A stretch of DNA of 35,423 nucleotides from contig JAKAWG010000055.1 in assembly GCA_021817045.1 (NCBI GenBank), positions 1-35,423 on the forward strand, read 5' to 3'. The notes beneath the pieces are model-generated. The model had not been told where the DNA came from, did no database searches, and was given only the letters and a program-made list of their open reading frames with translations. This DNA is from Acidobacteriota bacterium. GTDB lineage: Bacteria; Acidobacteriota; Terriglobia; UBA7540. A program made the translations under genes and the position numbers. This document shows, one piece after another, positions 16,190 through 24,437 of the stretch (position 1 is its first letter; each line of letters begins with the position of its first letter).

Positions 16190-17134
16190 ATGGAGAACTT
16201 GCCTGAAGGTTTTTACGCCGGCGATCTTTATTGTTTCCGCTATGGCTCCGCGGACGAAGAGGCCTTTGCATATATCCCTGGGACTCCGGCGGTGGAACTT
16301 AGGGACGGCGACGTTACGGCGAGTCTGATGATCAGCCCGCTGGCCGCGGTGCTTTCGATTCAGGCTGTCTGGTCGGCGACGCCGGAAGCGGTCGAGGCCG
16401 CCGAGCAGGAAATCCGCAAGCGGTATCCCGACGCGCCGGACGTCACCCTGAGCATTGCGGAGCTTTCGGACACGACGGCGTCGCTAACCGTCACCGGTGG
16501 GAACGGAGTTTCGCATACCTTCGGCCCCAACCCAACATCGGGGTCCGGCTCGTATCGTGTGGTTTTCAGCGAGACACTTACATCCGCCGAAAAGGCGGCG
16601 GCGCTCAACGCTTTGCGGGGACAGTCCGGTTGTTTGAGCCTGACGTTCGAGGGAACCCTCGAATTGACCGAGACGGCCACCATCGAGATGAGCGGCGAAT
16701 TGGCGGACGAAGTGAAGCTCCTTGCGCCCAAGAAACCGGAAAAGTCTGGCGGCTTGTTCAGCAGGAAGAAGGATCCCGCTCCGCCGCCTCCACCGGATCT
16801 GGCTGCCTGCGCGGCGGGGATTGACCGCGCCCTCGCTACGGGCAAACTTAAGATGGCTCGCGCGGGGACTCCCAACGTCTCCGGGGCAGCCTTGCGAAAG
16901 GTTGAAACAATACTGCTGAACAGCGCGGCGGAGATGCTGCGCGACAAGATTGTGGAAATGGGCGAGAACGCCACCTACATGTCTTCATTCGCCATCAAGA
17001 AGAAAGCTTCGGAATCGGAGGATGTGACATTTCGCATTACCCGCAGTGCCGACCCGGGTAACTGGTTCGCGCAACACGGAAGCGGGCGGCTGATAACCGA
17101 TGCAGGCGTCGCCATCCCGGAGCCCAAGCGATAG
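16190..17134 (+). CDS. beta-rich protein, operon member B (314 aa)
   Basis: It starts at ATG 16190 with GGGAGG upstream. Residues 1-~150 follow the operon's N-terminal theme: an aromatic strand (FYAGDLYCFRYGSADEEAFA), strand pairs ending in SIQAVWSATPEAVEAAEQEI, a helix, then TTASLTVTGGNG and SYRVVFSETLTSAEKAAALN. LSLTFEGTLELTETATIEMS parallels the Y-x-L-x-F/Y...E-F segments of members C-E. A basic linker with polyproline (FSRKKDPAPPPPPDLAACAA) leads to a C-terminal helix (ETILLNSAAEMLRDKIVEMG) and strands. It lacks the C-terminal sandwiches of its neighbours, so it may be a short paralogue. No function is recognised. Confidence 0.72.
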   Translation: MENLPEGFYAGDLYCFRYGSADEEAFAYIPGTPAVELRDGDVTASLMISPLAAVLSIQAVWSATPEAVEAAEQEIRKRYPDAPDVTLSIAELSDTTASLTVTGGNGVSHTFGPNPTSGSGSYRVVFSETLTSAEKAAALNALRGQSGCLSLTFEGTLELTETATIEMSGELADEVKLLAPKKPEKSGGLFSRKKDPAPPPPPDLAACAAGIDRALATGKLKMARAGTPNVSGAALRKVETILLNSAAEMLRDKIVEMGENATYMSSFAIKKKASESEDVTFRITRSADPGNWFAQHGSGRLITDAGVAIPEPKR

Positions 17135-17185
17135 AAATCCCAAACGACTTGAGTTGAAAAGCCAAGAAGAAAAGGAGAACAACCG

Positions 17186-19249
17186 ATGCTCAAAATCTCT
17201 CCAGCCACCACGGTCACGAACGTTCCTGGCGACTTCGGCAAATCGAACAACTACATCCTGTATCCCGACAGCGACCCCGAAAAGGACATTTACTACGCGC
17301 TGGCGGAATTCCCCGCTTTTCGCGCCGAGCCCGACGGGGACCCCAGCTTCAATCTCACCTGGTATTTCGGATCGAATCAAGAGTCCGGTGGCATTTGCAC
17401 TATGACGGTAGTGCTTCCGCTGCCCGACATGTCGCGTGACGACGTGAAAGCAGCGATCTGCAAGGCCCTGAAGAGAGATCCAGCCAAGCCGCCCGCCATC
17501 AAGCCAATCGATTTCAGGTCGGGCAGTGTAATCGTTCAGGCATTTGAAAATGAAGGCGCCTACCAATCGGCCGCACGGGGCGAAGGGCAAACACCGGTAG
17601 TATCCACAGGAAGGGTCACCATCACGCCATCTCTTTCCAACAGTAATGCCGCCGTGGTCACTTTCAATCTCAAGAAGCTTGGCGTGAATCTTTTCTGGCA
17701 CGGCCTTGGCGGGTGGAAATTCACCGAGGCTGTCGATGGAAATGACGAACAAAAAGGCGGAGCGAGCGTTATTGCGGTCACTTACAACATCGACTTCGAC
17801 GGCCAACTGAGGGATGCTACCGCAAAAGTGACACTCAATAAAAAGGTGACGGCGAAGTTGAATATGGAGGTTAAGCAAGGGGCATGGGGGATCAAGTACA
17901 CGCAAGCCACCGGCAAGAGTTACGACGATATAGCCAAAGACGCTATCGAGATCGAATTGCCGGTACCGGAGGCTGGCAAACCGGCGCCGTCTTCTGGCGA
18001 CAAGGAGAAAGAGACGACGACGATCAAGAAGTTGTTGACCGACTGGGCCAACGAACAACTGGAAAGCATGGTCAAATCGCAGATGCCAGAGGTGAAACTG
18101 GAAAATCTTAACCCGAAAGACGCCCAAAAGATCGAAACCTTAAAAGACATGTCCCGCACGTATAAGCTTACGCAGGCGGTCAGCATACCGAAACACCCGC
18201 AAGGACAGCTTCCAAAGATCGACGGCATCGCGAAAAGCAATATCGAGAAGTTTTTCCGGTTGATCAATCTCAACGACACGCCCGATTTCAATGTCGATTT
18301 GACTGTGGCGCCGCCCACCGCCGCCAACCTCAAGGCCAAAGGTGTGGAGCGATTCGTCGTCACGAAACTCTTGTACTGCAATGAAAAGCTGAGCATGAAG
18401 GCCCAGGACGGCAGCAAACAGGTCAGTACGCTGGAATACGTTCCTCCCGCTGGAACTAACACGTCTGCTGCGTTTGAATCGAAAACGCTCACCGGAACGT
18501 TCTACGTTAAGGCGAAAAGAACCCTCCAATACAAGTACCTGGTCGCCTATACCGACGGGACTCCTTCGTACGAGTCGCCTGCCGTCACGGTGGATGACGC
18601 TGACAATTACCTCGACCTCAACGGAGTCGACCTCGGCGTCCTCAGCGTGAAGCTCAACGGCGCCGATCTTCCTTGGGATGTTATTAGCAATGCGAAAGTT
18701 GAATTGGAATACGGCGACTGGAAAAAGGCGGTAACGCTGGTCAAGAAAACAGGCGAAAATGCCCCTGAAGTTTCTGTCGTGAAGGCCTTTGGCGAGAAGA
18801 TGGACAAGAAGCTGAAATACAACTTGACCCTGAATCTGTCGGCAGGCCCTCCAATTGTGGGAGATCCGGTAGAGATCGCGCTTAACAAAGTGGGCGGGGC
18901 GGAGATCACGCTGAAAAATCTGGCCGGCGATAGAACGAACATCATCACTCTCGAACTTGGCGACGGTGTCAAGAGGGCGCAGCTGAGGGTTGAGTACACG
19001 ATGACGAGCGCCGCTGGCCCGAAACGGGTCTTCACTAACACCGTCACACTGGACGACAATGCCAAGAAACTTAACTGGACGGTTCCCGGCTACGCCGACG
19101 CTCCTTCGGAATTCAAGGTCACAAAGGCAAGGGTAACCTTGGCCGACGGAAAGCCAATAGATTTGAAGGACCTGGGTGGCGGCGATATCAAAGACGTCCA
19201 GATGAGCAATATAGTGACCGTAGAAAAGGACGGGCTTTCGACGTTTTAG
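17186..19249 (+). CDS. large beta-rich protein, operon member C (687 aa)
   Basis: It starts at ATG 17186 with AAAAGGAGAAC upstream, 51 bp after member B. The N-terminal module (residues ~10-240) has NNYILYPDSDPEKDIYYALA, FNLTWYFGSNQESGG, VVLPLPDMSRDDVKAAICKA, and a YNIDFDGQLRDATAKVTLNK strand pair. A Lys/Glu/Thr-rich helix follows (KKLLTDWANEQLESMVKSQM). The C-terminal ~350 residues are tandem strand modules. One carries the shared signature LNGADLPWDVISNAKVELEY, which matches DFPWELLTQVQL and DFVWEDANQAVVTL in members D and E. Another has KRVFTNTVTLDD. It has no signal peptide, no cysteine clusters and no enzyme motif. Structural or binding roles fit best, and this is inference. Confidence 0.75.
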   Translation: MLKISPATTVTNVPGDFGKSNNYILYPDSDPEKDIYYALAEFPAFRAEPDGDPSFNLTWYFGSNQESGGICTMTVVLPLPDMSRDDVKAAICKALKRDPAKPPAIKPIDFRSGSVIVQAFENEGAYQSAARGEGQTPVVSTGRVTITPSLSNSNAAVVTFNLKKLGVNLFWHGLGGWKFTEAVDGNDEQKGGASVIAVTYNIDFDGQLRDATAKVTLNKKVTAKLNMEVKQGAWGIKYTQATGKSYDDIAKDAIEIELPVPEAGKPAPSSGDKEKETTTIKKLLTDWANEQLESMVKSQMPEVKLENLNPKDAQKIETLKDMSRTYKLTQAVSIPKHPQGQLPKIDGIAKSNIEKFFRLINLNDTPDFNVDLTVAPPTAANLKAKGVERFVVTKLLYCNEKLSMKAQDGSKQVSTLEYVPPAGTNTSAAFESKTLTGTFYVKAKRTLQYKYLVAYTDGTPSYESPAVTVDDADNYLDLNGVDLGVLSVKLNGADLPWDVISNAKVELEYGDWKKAVTLVKKTGENAPEVSVVKAFGEKMDKKLKYNLTLNLSAGPPIVGDPVEIALNKVGGAEITLKNLAGDRTNIITLELGDGVKRAQLRVEYTMTSAAGPKRVFTNTVTLDDNAKKLNWTVPGYADAPSEFKVTKARVTLADGKPIDLKDLGGGDIKDVQMSNIVTVEKDGLSTF

Positions 19250-19260
19250 CAGTTACCGGC

Positions 19261-21042
19261 ATGCTTGCGGACGACAAGAAAATAGAGCTACAGAACGTCG
19301 AAGGGGTCCTTGTTTACAGGGATGCCTTCGAAACGAACACGTATTATTATTCCTCAACGAGGCCGGTCGTCGCCCGGCATGCAGGTGAGTATCAGTTCAC
19401 GCAGGTCGTATATCAGCCTGTACCGAATACGGGTCCAGTGGGGATGTTGTCTTTTGTGGTCGATCTTGAGCCCCCCGATGACCGGCTGAATGAGATGAGC
19501 GAACAACTGCGCAAATTGAGTCCCGGGGCGGAGTTGAAGCCGATCCCTTGGACCTCGGGGACGGTCGCCGTGGCAATAAGAGGTGGCGACCCGGTGTTCG
19601 GCACCCCCTCTCTGATGGGCCGCAATTCTGCCGTGGTGAGTGTGCCACTCACTACGAACCAATTCCTTATCCTGAAGAACAGCTTAGCCGGGGAGCCCGT
19701 GTCGGTGGTGTACAAGCTGTCTTACGAGGCCTTCCGGCGGGCATACGAATTCAGTATCGAGTTCAATGAAAGCAAGTTTCGTGAGTGGGTCCAGACAAAG
19801 TGTGAGTTGAACTTCCTCTTCTTCAGCTTCGAAAGTGAATCGACGTTCCAGGAACTGCAAACGAATTCCGTCATCAAGGTGACCTCTGTGAACCAGACCG
19901 GCGAAAGTCCGCCCGAAGGATTTCGCCGCGCATTTCTGCAAAGCCTGCAGAGTCTCTTGACGCCCCTGCCGCGGTTCGCCGAACCACCCGAAGGAGGGGA
20001 AGGCTCCTGGCTCATCGGGTTTGGCTGCAATACTGTGAAGGACATTCAGAACATCAGCCGCCGGCTCGACTGCGACATGAGAATCAGCGGCGCCGTTGCC
20101 CGCAGCGCGTATATCCAAGGCGCCCTGGGCGGATTCGCCGACGCCTATAAGCGCCGGGGTTTCGTCACGCTTCCGACGGCCGATTTGTTCATACAAAAAC
20201 TCACGGTGCGGTGCGATCGGAGTTTCGACGGGAACCCGCTGAAGGCCGTAACCGTTGTTATCGACCACAACCCTTCTCTCACCCATACTTTTAGTAATGA
20301 CAATCGACAGGAGTGGGCGATTGAGCTCGTTCACCATCCCCGTAAGCCCCACAAGTATCAATATCGCTGCAATTTGCACCTCGGAAGCGACCTCGGAGGC
20401 GATAAGTTGGCTACTGGTTCCTTCGAGATCAAGCGCGATCAGGCTTTTCTCGATATTGTGCCGGAAGCCTTTTTCACTTACCGGAGCTATTCAGTCAGCG
20501 CCGAGAAGGATTTTCCATGGGAATTGCTGACACAGGTGCAACTGGAGCCGGCGCTCCACAAGGCACTGACGTTCCAGCCAGACTCACTCCAACTGACCGG
20601 CAGCAAACCCTGCGGGCAAATTGCAGCGTTTGCCAGGCAGCGAGTAAGCCTGGACGACGTTGAATTCAAGGCAACATGTAAGATTCGAAGCAGCAGCGCT
20701 ACGTTCCACTTAGAGAGGTTATTGCCGTCGGGAAAGACCATCTTCCTAAATCCATTCCGGCAGCAAAGTTTCACTTTTCAGGCCAGCAAGGATTTCAACT
20801 GGGCGCGGTATACCGAGATAAGGGTCCGCGTCAACCTCCCTGCTAATTCACTCTTGAAGAATGGAGAGTTATCTTTCGTACTGAAGCCAGCAGAAGGAGC
20901 CAAGAAACTTACTTTCTGGCGGGCGGACAATGGCCGCAAGCTCTCTTACGAGACGGCATTCCGCGCACGAAGTGGCGAGTCACCTCGCGTTCCGGGGCTG
21001 GAGGCGACGGAGCGAGTGGTCGAGATTACCGCGCCGGAGTAA
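19261..21042 (+). CDS. large beta-rich protein, operon member D (593 aa)
   Basis: ATG 19261 lies 11 bp after the stop of member C and has no good Shine-Dalgarno site, so translation is probably coupled to C. The N-terminal module is clear: aromatic NTYYYSSTRPVVARHAGEYQ, GMLSFVVDLEPPDDRLNEMS, a helix, then LKPIPWTSGTVAVAIRGGDP, then LMGRNSAVVSVPLTTNQFLI, then VSVVYKLSYEAFRRAYEFSI. Two Ig-like units follow in the C-terminal half, each opening with the shared motif (AEKDFPWELLTQVQLEP and ASKDFNWARYTEIRVRVNLP). Nine scattered cysteines are present. There is no signal or membrane segment. Paralogous to members C and E by this layout; function unknown. Confidence 0.74.
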   Translation: MLADDKKIELQNVEGVLVYRDAFETNTYYYSSTRPVVARHAGEYQFTQVVYQPVPNTGPVGMLSFVVDLEPPDDRLNEMSEQLRKLSPGAELKPIPWTSGTVAVAIRGGDPVFGTPSLMGRNSAVVSVPLTTNQFLILKNSLAGEPVSVVYKLSYEAFRRAYEFSIEFNESKFREWVQTKCELNFLFFSFESESTFQELQTNSVIKVTSVNQTGESPPEGFRRAFLQSLQSLLTPLPRFAEPPEGGEGSWLIGFGCNTVKDIQNISRRLDCDMRISGAVARSAYIQGALGGFADAYKRRGFVTLPTADLFIQKLTVRCDRSFDGNPLKAVTVVIDHNPSLTHTFSNDNRQEWAIELVHHPRKPHKYQYRCNLHLGSDLGGDKLATGSFEIKRDQAFLDIVPEAFFTYRSYSVSAEKDFPWELLTQVQLEPALHKALTFQPDSLQLTGSKPCGQIAAFARQRVSLDDVEFKATCKIRSSSATFHLERLLPSGKTIFLNPFRQQSFTFQASKDFNWARYTEIRVRVNLPANSLLKNGELSFVLKPAEGAKKLTFWRADNGRKLSYETAFRARSGESPRVPGLEATERVVEITAPE

Positions 21043-21088
21043 GAGGCGGCAGTAAACAAACTCGAAAGAAGATTATGAGGAGGTCACG

Positions 21089-23374
21089 ATGATTTACAAG
21101 GGAAATAGAGATTTCAACGGCAAATTGGTGGGTAAGTTCACTGTGGAAGGCGTAGACGTTTATCCCGACCATGAGTCGGATACACAGTGGTGGTACGTTC
21201 CGGGCACGATCAAACTAGCGGAGCGCAACGGGAAGAAGGTGCTTTCGTACCTTTGGTATACCGAAGGGAGCACCGATCCGGATGGAACCGGCTTCTTTAA
21301 CTTTGAGGTCAACACGGCGGTTAGCGAGGACACGAAGAAAGAAATCCGCCGGCAGATCGCCAAATACACGCGCCTGAGCTCCAACGAGATTAATTTGTCC
21401 ACCGTCACGTACCACAGCGGGAACGTCAACTTCTCAGTGCTGGGTCCGATGGCGCAGAAGGCTTCGAAGACGCTGAAGGCAGAATCCTCGGTCCTTTATC
21501 AGAGCAAAGAGCAACTGGTGTGGTCGGCGGGCTCCCCGTCGCTGGTCGGGGACAACGCGGCGGTCTGTGCGGTTAAATTCACGAAGGAAGGCAAGCTTGC
21601 TGCGGCAATGAAAGAGGCCATTGTCCCCGATCCGGAGCAGACGGCGTTTGGCTCCAACAGCGTCGCCGCAGTCTATCGCCTGGAATACCTCGCCATGCGG
21701 CCGTCGGTGGAGTTCACGGTGGAGGGCAGCCTCAAGAAGACAATCGAAAGCTTCGAGATAGGTGTCGGCGCGGAAATTCAGCTCGAGGCATTGATCCTCG
21801 AAGTGGGAATTCAGGCGAAGTGGGAAAAAATTATGTCGAACACCGATCTGAAGATCACGGTGAAGAACTTTTCGGGCGAGGAGGAAGAAGGTCTGAAATG
21901 GGCGAAACAGCTTCTTCTGGACTATATATTGGATAACTTTTTTGAAGTGAGCCTCTCAGGAGGGGTTAGCGACTGGAGCAAGCTTACCGACTCGCCGGAA
22001 GCTGACGCGGCAGTGCGGAATGCCAAGGACACGGAGCTCGCGGCGGAAGGAGAAGCCGAGGACGAGGAGGAAGAGGACGACGACGATAAGAAGGACGAGG
22101 ACGACCCGAAGGAGGACGGCAAGAAGGAGGAGGTAGAAAAGGCCGAAGCGGGAAAAAGTGAGACGCCGGAGGCTGACGCCCCGAAGACGGACACTCCCAA
22201 GACCGACACCCCGAAGAGCGAGACGCCCAAAACTGACACCCCGAAGGCTGACACGCCGAAGTCCGAAACCGCGGCTCATACCGTGAAAGCATTAGCAACC
22301 GCGGCGAAGGCGGCTATACCCATACCGAAGGTTAAGGTAAGGGCCGCCTATTACAAAGGCGAACAGGAGAACAAAATCAATTTCGAGTATTCCGAAATGA
22401 AGGCGCACTCCTACCCGGCTCTGCCGCAGGCTTTGGTGCTCGAAGGCTTAGTAAATCCGGAAGCGTACGTGACGGAGGTCAACCGGTCGCAGAATCCCTT
22501 CGGTCTCGCCTACAACGTGACGGTGTCCCTCCCCGAAGAAGCCGCTTGGGAGGGACTCGGGCTCAAGACCATCAATGTGAAGGCCAGTTATCCTGCCGGG
22601 GCGCCAAAGAACAAGCAGAGCACGCATATCCTCACAGTGAAAGGCGGGACAGCCCAGGGACCGAATCCATTTCCCTTCCAGTACGATGCGCGTGGTTCGG
22701 CGGACGTTGAGTACAGTGTCGACTACGTGTTCAACCCGGGAGGGTGGGAGGGAGCGACTTTCAACTATTCAACCACCGGGAAGACCGATAAGGGTTTGAT
22801 TACCGCCATGCCGGAGTCCGTGGTCGAACTCCTCTCGCTCGATATCCGGTTGAGCGACGATTTCGTATGGGAAGACGCTAACCAGGCGGTGGTCACACTG
22901 AGCAGCAAGAAATGGACCGGCGAGAAAAGGGTGGTCCTCCAGCGAGACAAGGTTGAGGAGACTACGCTCAAGATCCGAAGTGATATCAAATTCAAGTCTG
23001 AGCCGGTTCAATGCAAAGTCGAGCTCCGGAAGAACAACAAGACGATTTATAGCTACGGGCCCGAGCTCGTAGAAGACAATCAGGTGGCGGTCCACGACAG
23101 GTTTGCGGGCCACGTGCCGGTGTACTTCACGGCTAAATTCAAGGATGACAGCGTGGAAATGAACGTGATGTACAAAGACGGCGATTTTGTATGGGAAGAC
23201 CCGTTCACGCTCGAGAAAGATAAGAAAAGGGAAATGCGAATCATACCCACGATGAAGGAGATCAAGCCGCTGAGCAGCCTGAAGGCGGAGTGTGAAGTTG
23301 ATCCGAGTGACGGCGAACCTTTCACGATTAAAGTGACGGGCGGGAAGAACCATGATGTGAAGTCCTCCGCCTGA
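21089..23374 (+). CDS. large beta-rich protein with acidic/TPKxD linker, operon member E (761 aa)
   Basis: GAGGAGG lies upstream of ATG 21089. The N-terminal module parallels member D: DTQWWYVPGTIKLAERNGKK, then a G-F-F-N-F-E-V strand, a helix, SAGSPSLVGDNAAVCAVKFT and AAVYRLEYLAMRPSVEFTVE. Residues ~315-360 are almost all Glu/Asp/Lys. Residues ~365-394 are six tandem copies of a PK-x-D/E-T pentapeptide, a flexible spacer. The C-terminal half has at least two units with the shared motif (SDDFVWEDANQAVVTLSS and DGDFVWEDPFTLEK). It is the largest member and the only one with such a linker, which could let two halves sit apart in a complex. No enzyme motif is seen. Confidence 0.75.
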   Translation: MIYKGNRDFNGKLVGKFTVEGVDVYPDHESDTQWWYVPGTIKLAERNGKKVLSYLWYTEGSTDPDGTGFFNFEVNTAVSEDTKKEIRRQIAKYTRLSSNEINLSTVTYHSGNVNFSVLGPMAQKASKTLKAESSVLYQSKEQLVWSAGSPSLVGDNAAVCAVKFTKEGKLAAAMKEAIVPDPEQTAFGSNSVAAVYRLEYLAMRPSVEFTVEGSLKKTIESFEIGVGAEIQLEALILEVGIQAKWEKIMSNTDLKITVKNFSGEEEEGLKWAKQLLLDYILDNFFEVSLSGGVSDWSKLTDSPEADAAVRNAKDTELAAEGEAEDEEEEDDDDKKDEDDPKEDGKKEEVEKAEAGKSETPEADAPKTDTPKTDTPKSETPKTDTPKADTPKSETAAHTVKALATAAKAAIPIPKVKVRAAYYKGEQENKINFEYSEMKAHSYPALPQALVLEGLVNPEAYVTEVNRSQNPFGLAYNVTVSLPEEAAWEGLGLKTINVKASYPAGAPKNKQSTHILTVKGGTAQGPNPFPFQYDARGSADVEYSVDYVFNPGGWEGATFNYSTTGKTDKGLITAMPESVVELLSLDIRLSDDFVWEDANQAVVTLSSKKWTGEKRVVLQRDKVEETTLKIRSDIKFKSEPVQCKVELRKNNKTIYSYGPELVEDNQVAVHDRFAGHVPVYFTAKFKDDSVEMNVMYKDGDFVWEDPFTLEKDKKREMRIIPTMKEIKPLSSLKAECEVDPSDGEPFTIKVTGGKNHDVKSSA
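22181..22270 (+). repeat. six 15-bp tandem repeats encoding PK-x-D/E-T
   Basis: Six consecutive 15-bp units in frame inside member E encode PKTDT, PKTDT, PKSET, PKTDT, PKADT, PKSET. Codons vary between units, so the repeat is not a fresh slippage product and is probably kept at protein level as a Pro/Lys/Asp spacer. The preceding ~130 bases are GA-rich and encode the acidic run. Confidence 0.9.
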
Positions 23375-23378
23375 TGCA

Positions 23379-24428
23379 GTGAACGGGCGTGATGCGATGC
23401 CTTGCTATACGCGCGGAATGTTGCAACGGAGCGGGTTCGAGCGCTCTATCTCAGTGGTGGAAGAGCTCGACCCCGTGATTGGCCGGGAGTTCGTCCGGAG
23501 CACGGCGGTGATAATGCGGGATGCGCTGGCAAGTTCCGGCGAGCAAATGGCTTGGGCTGGCGGACTGCTGAACGGTACGGGCGCGCCGCTCGAGTTCTCC
23601 TTCGCCACGTTCACCGGCGACCTTCGGTACACGGTGGAAGTGGGCGGGCCGGAGGCGCCTCCGGAAACGCGTCTGGGCCGCATTGATTCACTGCTCGACG
23701 AGTTCGGTTCGGAGGGCCGGCATCGGGAGATCGTCAGGAGATTCGGTCAAGTCCAGAAGGGTGCGAGCCTTAAGTGGGGAGCGTGGCTGGGAGTTCGCCA
23801 TAGAAAGAAAGACGCCGGGACGTCCTTCAAAATCTATGCCGAAACCCCGCCGGAAGCGAGCCGGGCCGCATCCGAACTAGTTGCGGAGTATCTGGACGGC
23901 GCGCCGGTTTTTTCCGGCGCGCCTGCGCGGCTGGTGCTGATTGGAATGTCCCCGGGTTCGGATCGGTGCGAATTCTATTTCGAATTGCCTGCGCCGCGGC
24001 TGAAATTAAGCGACCTGGATAGGCTACTGGCGCATGTGGGGTTGGAAGAGAGGAAGGACGAACTGGTGGGACTGATGCGGTCGTTCGATTTCAGGGGCGA
24101 ATCAAGCGGCGCGGACGCGCTTCCCGACGCTCAATACGGTTTCAGTTACTCTGTTCTTCCGCCCTGTCGAGAGCCGGTCTTCTCGATTATTGCATTTGCC
24201 GCCGACCTTGCCGGTGGAGACGGGCTCGTCCGGCGGCAGGTTCTATTGGCCACCCGGACAAGAGGCTGGACGCTGGGAGGTTATGCGTCGCTGACCGAAC
24301 CGGTGGCCGACCGGTTCTTCCGTTCGACGTATCACAACATGATCTCGTTTGTGGCGGGCGAGGTGCCCCTGGCTGGACTGCAGATATCGGTAAGCCCGCC
24401 GCCGTTGCGGCCGGACGAGGGCCAATAG
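23379..24428 (+). CDS. operon protein with possible ABBA-prenyltransferase-like fold
   Basis: This is a 349-residue protein whose GTG 23379 lies two bases after the stop of member E. ATG 23397 is an alternative start. It differs from its neighbours by an alternating alpha/beta pattern. A helical N-terminus (VGREFVRSTAV-like) leads into LEFSFATFTGDLRYTVEVGG, then LKWGAWLGVRH, then TSFKIYAETPPEASRAASEL, then ARLVLIGMSPGSDRCEFYFE with a helix LSDLDRLLAHVGL, then YGFSYSVLPP and a closing helix FFRSTYHNMISFVAG. Repeated beta-beta-alpha units, with a K-x-Y strand and a later x-F-Y-F strand, recall ABBA (PT-barrel) aromatic prenyltransferases. I see no decisive residue signature, and no substrate can be named. 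It could equally be a non-catalytic relative. Confidence 0.6.
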   Translation: MNGRDAMPCYTRGMLQRSGFERSISVVEELDPVIGREFVRSTAVIMRDALASSGEQMAWAGGLLNGTGAPLEFSFATFTGDLRYTVEVGGPEAPPETRLGRIDSLLDEFGSEGRHREIVRRFGQVQKGASLKWGAWLGVRHRKKDAGTSFKIYAETPPEASRAASELVAEYLDGAPVFSGAPARLVLIGMSPGSDRCEFYFELPAPRLKLSDLDRLLAHVGLEERKDELVGLMRSFDFRGESSGADALPDAQYGFSYSVLPPCREPVFSIIAFAADLAGGDGLVRRQVLLATRTRGWTLGGYASLTEPVADRFFRSTYHNMISFVAGEVPLAGLQISVSPPPLRPDEGQ

Positions 24429-24437
24429 GGATTGCAC

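Noticed and set aside
16985..18127. A 380-residue minus-strand open frame opposite members B and C
   Set aside because: It is the antisense of two well-supported genes with good ribosome sites. Its composition (His/Arg/Phe runs) is typical of shadow frames in GC-rich DNA.
22181..22270. Tandem 15-bp repeats considered as a CRISPR array
   Set aside because: The units are contiguous without spacers and are in frame inside a supported gene, so they are a protein-level repeat.
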